Shown: piece by piece, positions 51,706 through 59,569 of the stretch
Layout: each line of letters begins with the position of its first letter
Numbering within the stretch: the stretch's first letter is position 1
Source: Xylanimonas cellulosilytica DSM 15894
GTDB taxonomy: Bacteria > Actinomycetota > Actinomycetes > Actinomycetales > Cellulomonadaceae
Reading direction: 5' to 3'
NCBI RefSeq assembly: GCF_000024965.1
Contig: NC_013530.1
Location: 1,922,001 to 1,986,000 of the forward strand
DNA length: 64,000 nt
The notes under the pieces: model-generated
The model's database searches: none
The model's input: the letters and a program-made list of their open reading frames with translations, nothing else
What the model was told of the DNA's origin: nothing
Position numbers and translations under genes: made by a program

Positions 51706-52415
51706 TGACCACCCTGCCCACCCCGGGCCTGCGGTCCAGGCTGCTGACCCCGCTCAACCCCGTGTCGCTGGGCGACGCGCAGCGCCGCACGGCCCACATG
51801 GCCGCGGCGGTGCTGCTCGCCTACCCCGACGACGCGGCCCGGGCCACGGCACCCACCGTCCAGGCGGCGCTCGCCGGGCTGCCCGCGGCGGTACGCGAGC
51901 GGCTCGAGCCGCTGGCAGCCGCGATCGCGGACGCCGACGACGACGCCCTGCGCGCTCTGCAGGCCGACTACGTCGCGACGTTCGACCTCAAGCGCAAGTG
52001 CGCCCTGTACCTGACGTACTACCGGGCCGGTGACACCCGACGGCGCGGGCACGCCCTGGTGCGGTTCGTCGAGGCGTACCGGGCGGCCGGGTTCGAGCTC
52101 GACTCCGAGGAGCTGCCCGACTACCTGCCCACGGTGCTGGAGCTCTCCGCGCAGGCGCAGGGCGAGGGCGCGAAGGTCGCCGCCGCACTGCTGGCCGCGC
52201 ACCGCGAGGGGATCGAGGTGCTGCGCTCGGCGCTCGCCCAGCTCACCTCGCCCTGGACCGCCGTCGTCGAGGCCGTGTGCCTCACGCTCGGGCCGGTCGA
52301 CGAGGCGACCGCGGAGCGCGTCGCCGAGCTGGTGCTCGCCGGCCCGCCGGCCGAGCTGGTGGGGCTCTCCGGCTACGGGGCCTCCGACTCCGAGGGAGGG
52401 TCGCCGTGGATGTGA
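51702..52415 (+). CDS. narJ: Nitrate reductase assembly chaperone NarJ
   Basis: This 237-residue helical protein holds NarGH for Mo-cofactor insertion and membrane docking. The family region ADYVATFDLKRKCALYLTYYRAGDTRRRGHALVRF is typical of TorD/NarJ chaperones. ATG overlaps the narH stop as ATGA; its own end overlaps narI by 10 bases. Confidence 0.93.
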   Translation: MMTTLPTPGLRSRLLTPLNPVSLGDAQRRTAHMAAAVLLAYPDDAARATAPTVQAALAGLPAAVRERLEPLAAAIADADDDALRALQADYVATFDLKRKCALYLTYYRAGDTRRRGHALVRFVEAYRAAGFELDSEELPDYLPTVLELSAQAQGEGAKVAAALLAAHREGIEVLRSALAQLTSPWTAVVEAVCLTLGPVDEATAERVAELVLAGPPAELVGLSGYGASDSEGGSPWM

Positions 52416-53146
52416 CCGTCGGGCAGGTGCTGCTGTGGGCGGCACTGCCGTACGCGTCGTTCGCCGCGTTCGTGATCGGGCTGGTGTGGCGCTACCGGTA
52501 CGACAAGTTCGGCTGGACCACCCGCTCCAGCGAGCTGTACGAGCGCAAGCTGCTGCGCCTCGGCTCGCCCATGTTCCACTTCGGGCTGCTGTTCATCGTG
52601 CTCGGGCACGTGGCCGGGCTCGTGATCCCCAAGTCCTGGACCGAGGCCGTCGGCGTGAGCGAGGACCTCTACCACCTGGGCGCCACCGTCATCGGGTCGC
52701 TCGCCGGGCTCGTCGCCCTGGCAGGGCTCGTGATCCTGATCTACCGGCGGCGCACCACCGGTGCGGTGTTCAAGGCCACCACCCGCAACGACAAGCTCAT
52801 GTACGTGGTGCTGACGGCCGTCATCCTGGCGGGGATCTGGGCCACCGTCCGGCACCAGATCTTCGGCGGCGGGCACGGCTACGACTACCGCGAGACCATC
52901 GCCCCCTGGTTCCGCTCGCTGTGGTACCTCAACCCGCAGGTCGAGCTCATGGCCGACGTCCCGGTCGCGTTCGCCATCCACGTCGTCATCGCCTCGCTCC
53001 TGTTCGCGCTATGGCCGTTCACGCGGCTGGTGCACGCCTTCTCCGCCCCGGTGACGTACCCGCTGCGGCCCTACGTCGTCTACCGCTCGCGCGACCAGCG
53101 CCAGGGCTCGCAGGCGCCGCGCCGCGGCTGGGAGCGCACGCCGTGA
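52406..53146 (+). CDS. narI: Respiratory nitrate reductase gamma subunit NarI
   Basis: This 246-residue membrane cytochrome b has five helices and oxidises menaquinol. Heme ligands are conserved: His58 and His68 in MFHFGLLFIVLGHVAGL, and two histidines 18 residues apart in the last helix (AIHVVIASL...RLVHAF), matching E. coli His187 and His205. GTG 52406 lies within narJ after GAGGGAGGG. Confidence 0.93.
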   Translation: MDVTVGQVLLWAALPYASFAAFVIGLVWRYRYDKFGWTTRSSELYERKLLRLGSPMFHFGLLFIVLGHVAGLVIPKSWTEAVGVSEDLYHLGATVIGSLAGLVALAGLVILIYRRRTTGAVFKATTRNDKLMYVVLTAVILAGIWATVRHQIFGGGHGYDYRETIAPWFRSLWYLNPQVELMADVPVAFAIHVVIASLLFALWPFTRLVHAFSAPVTYPLRPYVVYRSRDQRQGSQAPRRGWERTP

Positions 53147-54381
53147 CCCAACGCTCCATCGCCTCGGCCGGCGGCCCCTCCGCGAGTGCCGGCGAGGCGG
53201 GCCGTTGGCCTGCCCGGCCGGGCCTCCAGCTCGCGCTGGCGACCATCGGGTTCGGCGTGAACTTCTGGGCCTGGGCGCTGCTGAGCCCGCTGGGCAAGGC
53301 GTACGGCGCCGAGCTGCAGCTGACGAACTTCGAGGTGTCGTTGCTGGTGGCGATCCCGGTGATCGTGGGGTCGCTCGGCCGGGTCTTCGTGGGGTCGCTC
53401 ACGGACCGGTTCGGCGCGCCCGTCATGTTCCCGCTCGTCAGCGCTCTGACCATCGTCCCGGTGCTGTTCGTGGGCCTGTTCGCGAACAGCTTCCTCATGC
53501 TGGAGGTGGGCGGGTTCGTGCTGGGGCTGGGCGGCACCGCGTTCGCCGTGGGAGTGCCGCACGTCAACAGGTGGTTCGCGGCGGCACGGCGCGGCACCGC
53601 GCTGGGCGTCTTCGGCCTCGGGATGGGTGGCACCGCGATCTCGGCGTTCACCACGGTGCGGATCCGTGAGGCGCTCGGCGACGAGGCGCCGTTCGTGATC
53701 GTGGCGGTCGTGCTGGCGGTGTACGCGATCGTGTCCCGGCTGCTGCTGCGCGAGCCGCCCGGCACCCCGCCCAGCCCGGCGGGCGGCCTGTGGGCGCGCA
53801 CGTGGGCGACGTTCAGGATGCCGGCCACGCTGATGCTGTCCTGGCTGTACGCGGTGGGGTTCGGCGGCTTCGTCGCCTTCTCGGTGTACCTGCCGACGTT
53901 CCTCGCCAACGCGTACGACCTCACGCAGAACGACGCCGCCCTGCGCACCGCCGGGTTCGTCGTGCTCGCGGTGCTCTGCCGGCCGGTGGGCGGCGTGCTG
54001 TCCGACCGGTTCGGGGGCGTGCAGGTGTCGGTGGTCGCGTTCGCCGTCACCACGGTGTTCGCGGCGCTGGTGGCGTTCCAGCCGCCGCTGATGCCGCTGG
54101 GCACGGTCGCGTTCCTGGGGATGGCGGCAGCGCTCGGCGCGTCCTCGGGGGCGACGTTCGCGATCGTGGCCGACCTGGCTCCGGCCTCCGCGGTGGGCGC
54201 CGTCACCGGCGTCGTCGGGGCTGCGGGCGGCCTGGGCGGGTTCATCCCGCCGCTGATCATGGGCGCGGTGTACACGGCGCACGGCACGTACGGCGTCGGG
54301 TTCGCGCTGCTGGCGGCGACGTCGCTGCTCACGCTGCTGTTCACCCTCGGTCCGGTGCGGAAGGCCGCGGCGGGGACGTGA
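53143..54381 (+). CDS. narK: NarK-family nitrate/nitrite transporter (respiratory copy)
   Basis: This 412-residue MFS protein has twelve helices. FGVNFWAWALLSPLGKAYGAEL in helix 1 and RWFAAARRGTALGVFGLGMGGTAISAF in helix 5 are typical NarK sequences. ALGASSGATFAIVADL and a following V-T-G-V-V-G-A-A-G-G-L-G-G-F-I-P-P motif are also typical. Its GTG overlaps the narI stop, so it belongs to the nar operon and probably imports nitrate or exports nitrite during respiration. It is only distantly similar to the copy at 41806. Confidence 0.9.
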   Translation: MTQRSIASAGGPSASAGEAGRWPARPGLQLALATIGFGVNFWAWALLSPLGKAYGAELQLTNFEVSLLVAIPVIVGSLGRVFVGSLTDRFGAPVMFPLVSALTIVPVLFVGLFANSFLMLEVGGFVLGLGGTAFAVGVPHVNRWFAAARRGTALGVFGLGMGGTAISAFTTVRIREALGDEAPFVIVAVVLAVYAIVSRLLLREPPGTPPSPAGGLWARTWATFRMPATLMLSWLYAVGFGGFVAFSVYLPTFLANAYDLTQNDAALRTAGFVVLAVLCRPVGGVLSDRFGGVQVSVVAFAVTTVFAALVAFQPPLMPLGTVAFLGMAAALGASSGATFAIVADLAPASAVGAVTGVVGAAGGLGGFIPPLIMGAVYTAHGTYGVGFALLAATSLLTLLFTLGPVRKAAAGT

Positions 54382-54482
54382 CGCCCGGACCACACGGCAC
54401 CCCCGGACCGCACGGCACGCCCGCGCCGGCGGTGAGGGAGTCGCCGCGGCCGCGAAACCTCGCCTCGTTACCCTCGGGCGGC

Positions 54483-55895
54483 ATGAGCGAGCCCCGCTAC
54501 CGCACCATCGGCGACCACGTCGCCGCGGTGCTCGCGCGCGTCGGGTCCCCCACCGCGGTCGGGCGGGCGCGTCCGGCCCGTCCGGACGGCACGCGCGACC
54601 CACGGGACCCACGCGACCCGCGCGGCCCTGACGGCCCGGTCGCGCTGCGGCTGCCGCTCGACGACGCCGCGGTCGCGGGGCCGGGGCTCGTGCTCACCGA
54701 CGACGTCGTCGCGGTCTGGCCGGTGCCCGGCTTCGATCACGCGGCCGTCGACGGGTACGCGGTCCGGCTCGCCGACGTGCCCGCAGAAGTGCCGGCCACG
54801 CTCCGGGTGGTCGGCGCGGTGCGTGCGGGCGACCCCGGGAGTGCCGGGCTGGGCCCGGCCGTTGGGCAGGGTCTCGGTGCGGCGCAGGCCGTGCGGGTGA
54901 TGACGGGCGCTCCCCTGCCGCCTGGTGCCGACGCGGTCGTGCCGGTCGAGGCGACGTCGACGAGCGCGTTCATCCCCGGCGTCGACGGCACGGAGACCGC
55001 CGTGACGCTCACCCGCCCGCGGAAGGACAACGTTCGCCGCCGTGGCGAGGACGTCGCCGCCGGGACCGTCCTGCGGGCGCGCGGCGAGGTGGTCTCCCCG
55101 GCGCTGATCGCGGCTGCGGCCGCGGCGGGCGTGACCGGGCTGGACGCGCGGCGGGGCGCGAGCCAGGCGGCGCCCGGTCCGCGGGTCGCCGTGATCTCCA
55201 CGGGCTCCGAGCTGCGGCCCGCGGGCACCCGGCTCGGCCCGGGCGGCATCGTCGACTCCAACTCCCTGATGCTCGCCGCCATCGTGCGGGCCGCGGGCGC
55301 CGAGCCCGTGCGGCGCGGCGGGGTGCCCGACGACGCGGCCGCGCTGCGGGCCGCCCTGGACGAGGTCGCGCCCGGCGTCGACCTCATCGTCACGACGGGC
55401 GGCGTGTCCGCGGGGGCGTGGGACGTGGTCCGCCAGGTCCTCACCGCACCGGGCACCCCGGCGGCCGACGTCGACCTGACCGGAGTCGCCATGCGGCCCG
55501 GCCGCCCGCAGGGCCTGGCCGTGTGGCGGGGCGTCCCCTGGATCGCCCTGCCGGGCACCCCGGTGGCCGCCTTCGTCGCCGCACACCTGTTCGTCCGGCC
55601 CACGATCGCCGCACTGCGCGGAGCGGCACCCACCGGAGTCGGCTCGCAGAGCGCCGTGGCGGGCTCCGCATCGTGGCCGGGCCCGGGCGTGCACGGGTGC
55701 GGGGGCCCCGGCGAGTTCACGCGGGTCGTCCCCGTGCGGGCTGTCCCCGGCCCGGAGAGGCTCACCGTGGTGCCCACCGCCGGGACGGCGCGCGGCGGCC
55801 ACGCGCTGTCCGCGCTCCTCGACGCCGACGCGCTCGCCCTGGTGCCGTCCGGTGGAGCGCGCCCCGGCGACCCGCTCGAGGTGGTGCCGCTCTGA
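54483..55895 (+). CDS. moeA: MoeA-like molybdotransferase (copy 2)
   Basis: This 470-residue paralogue of the MoeA at 36316 keeps MTGAPLPPGADAVVPVE, STGSELRP, TGGVSAGAWDVV and LPGTPVAAFVAAH. The usual FDNSxMDGYA is FDHAAVDGYA, keeping the catalytic Asp but losing the Asn/Ser/Met. The N-terminus has a D-P-R repeat (bases ~54596-54620), and about 25 extra residues follow the third domain. TACCCT lies 8 bases before the ATG, so the second Mo-cofactor block may have its own promoter. It may serve a different metal or partner. Confidence 0.88.
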   Translation: MSEPRYRTIGDHVAAVLARVGSPTAVGRARPARPDGTRDPRDPRDPRGPDGPVALRLPLDDAAVAGPGLVLTDDVVAVWPVPGFDHAAVDGYAVRLADVPAEVPATLRVVGAVRAGDPGSAGLGPAVGQGLGAAQAVRVMTGAPLPPGADAVVPVEATSTSAFIPGVDGTETAVTLTRPRKDNVRRRGEDVAAGTVLRARGEVVSPALIAAAAAAGVTGLDARRGASQAAPGPRVAVISTGSELRPAGTRLGPGGIVDSNSLMLAAIVRAAGAEPVRRGGVPDDAAALRAALDEVAPGVDLIVTTGGVSAGAWDVVRQVLTAPGTPAADVDLTGVAMRPGRPQGLAVWRGVPWIALPGTPVAAFVAAHLFVRPTIAALRGAAPTGVGSQSAVAGSASWPGPGVHGCGGPGEFTRVVPVRAVPGPERLTVVPTAGTARGGHALSALLDADALALVPSGGARPGDPLEVVPL

Positions 55896-56494
55896 CCGCC
55901 TTCGACGCGATCGTGCTCGCCGGGGGTCGTGCCTCGCGGCTGCGCGGCACCCCCAAGCCCGGGTTGCTCCTCGACGGCTCCCGGCTCCTGGACCGCGCGC
56001 TCGCCGCGGTGGCGGGCGCGGCGGCCACCGCCGTCGTCGGGCCGGACGACCTGGCCGGAACCGTCGGCACGGCGATCCTCACGCGCGAGGACCCGCCCTT
56101 CGGCGGCCCGGTCGCCGGGATCGACGCGGGTCTGCGGGCCCTCGACCGCCCCGGTGCTCCCGGCGTCGTCGTGCTGCTCGCCGTGGACGTTCCGGGCGCC
56201 AGCCGCGCCGTGCCACGCCTGCTCGCGGCGCTCACCGACGACGCCGACGGAGCCTGCCTCGACCGCGACGGGCACCCGCAGTGGCTGATCGCCGCCATCC
56301 GACGCGACCGCCTGACGGGCGCGCTGGTGACGCTGCACGCCCAGGCGGGTAGCGTGCACGATCAACCGGTCCGGCGCCTGGTCGCCCCGTTGCGGCTGGT
56401 CGGGGTGCCGGACGACGACGGCGCGAGCGACGACGTCGACACGTGGGACGACCTGGCGCGGCTCGAGGCCGCCGCACGGAAGGGGATGCGATGA
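55892..56494 (+). CDS. mobA: MobA-like molybdenum cofactor guanylyltransferase, probable CTG start
   Basis: This 200-residue nucleotidyltransferase adds GMP to Mo-molybdopterin, giving the MGD used by NarG and NasA. FDAIVLAGGRASRLRGTPKPGLLLDG is the MobA N-terminal motif and AVDVPGA holds a metal-binding Asp. No ATG or GTG precedes the first beta strand. A CTG at 55892 overlaps the moeA stop as CTGA and is preceded by GAGGTGG. The next in-frame GTG at 55913 would remove most of that strand. RMG of the consensus is RLR here. Confidence 0.82.
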   Translation: MTAFDAIVLAGGRASRLRGTPKPGLLLDGSRLLDRALAAVAGAAATAVVGPDDLAGTVGTAILTREDPPFGGPVAGIDAGLRALDRPGAPGVVVLLAVDVPGASRAVPRLLAALTDDADGACLDRDGHPQWLIAAIRRDRLTGALVTLHAQAGSVHDQPVRRLVAPLRLVGVPDDDGASDDVDTWDDLARLEAAARKGMR

Positions 56495-56832
56495 ACGACC
56501 CGCAGACGGCGCTGGCCGGCTGGGTGCAGGCGCTCGAACGTGAGCTGGACCTGCCCGCGGGAACCGTCGACGTCGTCGCGGTGCTCGACCTCACCCGCGA
56601 CGCCGCCCACCACGTCGCACGCCCGGCCGGCCCCGTCGCCGCCTACGCCGCCGGGTACGCCCGAGCGCTCGCCGACGTCGCCGCCCGTGCGTCGTCGTCG
56701 GACGGGTCGGCCCCGGTCGCCACGCCGCTCGCCGCCTCGACGCCGCTCACCGAGGGCTCGGCCGACGCCGTCGAACGGGCGGCGGCCCTGGCCCGCGGCT
56801 GGGAGGCCGACGGCGCCCCGGGAACCCCATGA
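56491..56832 (+). CDS. DUF6457-family small protein
   Basis: This 113-residue protein begins ALAGWVQALERELDLPAG, then VVAVLDLTRDAAHHVARPAGPVAAYAAGYARAL, the pattern of DUF6457. Such genes regularly accompany mobA and other Mo-cofactor genes in actinobacteria, but the function is unknown. It is coupled on both sides by ATGA overlaps, between mobA and moaA. Confidence 0.75.
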   Translation: MNDPQTALAGWVQALERELDLPAGTVDVVAVLDLTRDAAHHVARPAGPVAAYAAGYARALADVAARASSSDGSAPVATPLAASTPLTEGSADAVERAAALARGWEADGAPGTP

Positions 56833-57971
56833 CGACGGTCGCGCTCGGGATGCCGGTGCTGCTGGGGCGTGGTTCGGCGTCGTCGGACCGTGCACCGGAC
56901 GGCTCACGTCCGGACGGCGCGGCACCGGACCGGACGGGGGCGACGACCCCGGCGGACCGGCCGCACGTGCCAGGGCTGGTGGACCGCTTCGGCCGCACGG
57001 CCACCGACCTGCGGGTCTCCCTGACGGACCGCTGCAACCTGCGCTGCACCTACTGCATGCCGGCCGAAGGACTGCCGACCCTGCCGAAGGACGCGGTCAT
57101 GTCGCGCACGGAGATCGCACGGCTGGTGGGCGTGGCCACGCGCGAGCTGGGCGTGCGCCAGGTGCGGTTCACCGGCGGCGAGCCGCTGCTGCGCGCCGAC
57201 CTGGTCGACATCGTCCGCGACGTCGCGGCGCTGCCGCAGCGGCCGGAGATCTCGCTGACCACCAACGCCGTCGGGCTCGACCATCGGGCGCGGGCGCTCC
57301 GGGACGCCGGCCTGGACCGCGTCAACATCTCCCTCGACACGCTCGACCCGGACACGTTCGCGCGCCTCGCGCGGCGCCCGTTCCTGGAGCGCACGCTCGC
57401 CGGGATCTCGGCCGCGGCCGAGGTGTTCGACGTCATCAAGATCAACGCCGTGCTGGTGCGCGGGCTGAACCTCGACCACGCGGCCGACCTGCTGGCCTGG
57501 TGCCTGGAGCGCGGGTTCGAGCTGCGGTTCATCGAGCAGATGCCGCTCGACGCCGACCACGCGTGGGACCGCGCGGCGATGGTGACCGCCGCCGAGGTGC
57601 GCCGGCAGCTGGGCGAGCGGTTCACGCTCACCGCGGACGAAGAACCACGCGACGGCGCACCCGCCGAACGGTTCGTGGTGCGCCCCGGCGGTGGCGGCGC
57701 GCCGCTCGGGCGGGTCGGTGTCATCGCCTCGGTCACCGAGCCGTTCTGCGGCGACTGCCGCCGCACCCGCCTCACCGCGGAGGGCGCGGTCCGCGACTGC
57801 CTGTTCGCGCACACCGAGACCGACCTGCTGGGCCCGCTGCGCACGGGCGCCGACGACGGCACCCTCGCCGACCTGTGGCGCACGGCGATGTGGGGCAAGC
57901 GCGCGGGGCACGGCATGGCGGCGTCCGGCTTCGTGCAGCCCGCCCGCACGATGAGCGCGATCGGAGGATGA
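56829..57971 (+). CDS. moaA: GTP 3',8-cyclase MoaA
   Basis: This 380-residue radical SAM enzyme makes the first Mo-cofactor intermediate from GTP. The SAM cluster Cys69, Cys73 and Cys76 lie in DRCNLRCTYCMP. The C-terminal cluster is in FCGDCRRTRL...RDCLF, with a GTP-binding region around it. The C-terminus ends in Gly-Gly, required in MoaA. A 48-residue Asp/Pro/Arg-rich N-terminal extension precedes the usual start. Confidence 0.95.
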   Translation: MTTVALGMPVLLGRGSASSDRAPDGSRPDGAAPDRTGATTPADRPHVPGLVDRFGRTATDLRVSLTDRCNLRCTYCMPAEGLPTLPKDAVMSRTEIARLVGVATRELGVRQVRFTGGEPLLRADLVDIVRDVAALPQRPEISLTTNAVGLDHRARALRDAGLDRVNISLDTLDPDTFARLARRPFLERTLAGISAAAEVFDVIKINAVLVRGLNLDHAADLLAWCLERGFELRFIEQMPLDADHAWDRAAMVTAAEVRRQLGERFTLTADEEPRDGAPAERFVVRPGGGGAPLGRVGVIASVTEPFCGDCRRTRLTAEGAVRDCLFAHTETDLLGPLRTGADDGTLADLWRTAMWGKRAGHGMAASGFVQPARTMSAIGG

Positions 57972-58273
57972 CCATGGCGGTGGAGACGGCCACGACGACG
58001 GCGACCACGGTGACGGGTGTGACGGTGACGGTGGAGGTGCGGGCGTTCGCGGCCGCCCGCGCCGCCCTCGGGTGGTCGCAGCAGCAGGCGACGCTGGGCG
58101 CAGGCGCGTCGGTGGCCGATGCGCTGGCCTGGATCGCGGCCGAGGCACCCGACGCGGCGCCCGTGCTCACGCGCTGCGCGGTCCTGCTCGACGGGCGGCG
58201 CGTCACGGAAGCCACCGCCGTCGTGCCCGACGGTGCACGCCTCGACCTGCTGCCGCCCTTCGCAGGCGGCTGA
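57968..58273 (+). CDS. moaD: Molybdopterin synthase sulfur carrier MoaD
   Basis: This 101-residue ubiquitin-like protein ends in PPFAGG, whose terminal Gly is thiocarboxylated by MoeB. TVEVRAFAAARAALG and LDLLPPFAGG are family motifs. An N-terminal Thr/Val-rich tail of about 20 residues is extra; an internal ATG at 57974 is an alternative start. It overlaps the moaA stop. Its partner MoaE is fused to Mog on the other strand. Confidence 0.9.
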   Translation: MTMAVETATTTATTVTGVTVTVEVRAFAAARAALGWSQQQATLGAGASVADALAWIAAEAPDAAPVLTRCAVLLDGRRVTEATAVVPDGARLDLLPPFAGG

Positions 58274-58335
58274 GCGCACCCTCCTCGCGGCGCCGTGGCG
58301 CCTGCGCACCGATCCGTGAGCGACGATCGGACGTT

Positions 58336-58357
58336 GCGCGCCAGGCGCGTGGCGCGC
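58336..58357. promoter_or_regulatory. Inverted repeat upstream of the AraC-type gene
   Basis: GCGCGCCA-GGCGCG-TGGCGCGC is a perfect 8-bp inverted repeat. It lies in the 231-base gap after moaD, 148 bases before the AraC-type start. It may terminate the Mo-cofactor operon or serve as an operator. A second dyad GGCGCC-GT-GGCGCC is at 58289-58302. Nothing else coding is seen in this gap. Confidence 0.35.
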
Positions 58358-58504
58358 CGCATTTCGGCCGTGCGAGTATCCGTGCCCTCGTGGTTCCGGG
58401 CTGCCGGGTGCGTGGAAGCACGTAGGCCTCCGGTCGACGGTGCGCACCGGCCCGTGGAATTGCTCCCGATGGCAGGGCAGCCAGCCCCCGCCGAAGGAGC
58501 AACC

Positions 58505-59491
58505 ATGACCACGAGCCCGCACCGGACACTTCACCGGCACCGTGGAGTGACCCAGCGCCACGCGCACGCCCCCGCCCAGCCCGACCGTGTCCCCGGCCGT
58601 GGCCAGGCCCGCTCGCGCACGGCGCGCTTCGGCGAGATCTCGGTGACCTACCTGGAGCACGGCCCCGTCCGGCTCGACACGCCCGAGCTGTCGTGGGGTT
58701 CCGACCCGGAGACGCTGCGCCTCGTCGTCGTCGTCGAGGGCGAGGTCTCGCTGCGACACAGCGAGGCCGCTGCGACGCTGTCCCCGCGCGACTCGGCGCT
58801 GATCCTCGGCACGAGCCTCGTGGCGTACTCCTCCGAGGCCCCCGCCCGCATCGTCATCTGCGATCTGCCCACCGACCACGCCGGGCTGACCGCGCTGCCC
58901 CGCTCGGCCCCGTTCGTCGTCGGGCGGGCCGACGCCGCCGTGCCCTGCGCGCTGGGCGCGTTCCTGCTGGACCTGCTGCGCCAGGACGCCGACCGGCTCG
59001 CTCCCCTGTCGCGCGCCCAGGTGGCCGACGTGCTGCGCACCCTGGCGACCAGCACGATCATGGCGCTGGCCGTGGCCGGCTGCTCCGGGTGGGAGGTGCG
59101 CCGCCAGCGCCTGGCCGCGCTGCGGCACATCGCCCAGCGCTACACCGACCCCGAGCTGTCGTCGGCCTCCGTGGCCGAGCACCTGGGCCTCTCGCGCCGC
59201 TCGCTCCAGCGCCTCTTCGAGGGCGAGGAGCGCACCGTGGCGCAGCGGATCCAGGAGGTGCGCACGCAGCACGCGATCACGCGCCTGCGCGACCCGCGCC
59301 TGGCGGCGGCGTCGCTCACCGAGATCGCGACCCTGTCGGGCTTCGGCTCCACGGTCGCGATGCGGCGCGCCGTGCAGGAGGCGACCGGCCTGACGCCGTC
59401 CGAGCTGCGCCGCGACTCCGTCACCGGTCCGGGCGCCGACGACGACCACCCCGTCGACCACGCGATCGGCTCCGCCGCCGTCGAGGGCTGA
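58505..59491 (+). CDS. AraC-family transcriptional regulator
   Basis: This 328-residue protein has a cupin-like sensor region (about 45-180) and a C-terminal pair of HTHs. SSASVAEHLGLSRRSLQRLFEGEERTVAQRIQEVRTQHAITRL is the first HTH, and TEIATLSGFGSTVAMRRAVQEATGLTPSELR is the second. ATG 58505 has the ribosome site AAGGAG. Effector and targets are unknown. It stands alone between moaD and an MFS gene. Confidence 0.88.
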   Translation: MTTSPHRTLHRHRGVTQRHAHAPAQPDRVPGRGQARSRTARFGEISVTYLEHGPVRLDTPELSWGSDPETLRLVVVVEGEVSLRHSEAAATLSPRDSALILGTSLVAYSSEAPARIVICDLPTDHAGLTALPRSAPFVVGRADAAVPCALGAFLLDLLRQDADRLAPLSRAQVADVLRTLATSTIMALAVAGCSGWEVRRQRLAALRHIAQRYTDPELSSASVAEHLGLSRRSLQRLFEGEERTVAQRIQEVRTQHAITRLRDPRLAAASLTEIATLSGFGSTVAMRRAVQEATGLTPSELRRDSVTGPGADDDHPVDHAIGSAAVEG

Positions 59492-59511
59492 CTTCTGAAG
59501 GGCCGCGCTGC

Positions 59512-59527
59512 GCGGCGGGCGCGCCGC
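59512..59527. terminator. GC hairpin after the AraC-type gene
   Basis: GCGGCG-GGCG-CGCCGC is a perfect 6-bp stem with a 4-base loop, 20 bases after the stop. No T-tract follows, so terminator function is uncertain. Confidence 0.35.
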
Positions 59528-59557
59528 CCTGAGGGCTGAGGCGCGAGCCGGGCGTGG

Positions 59558-59563
59558 CAGCAT
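59558..59563 (+). promoter_or_regulatory. Candidate -10 element of the MFS gene (leaderless)
   Basis: CAGCAT ends 6 bases before the GTG at 59570, with no ribosome site between. Confidence 0.4.
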
Positions 59564-59569
59564 GGCCGG

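Noticed and set aside
54386-54482. Coding extension of moeA2 upstream through a GPHGTP-like repeat
   Set aside because: The GC-rich repeat lies before a plausible -10 and the natural ATG at 54483; MoeA homologues do not have such an N-terminus.
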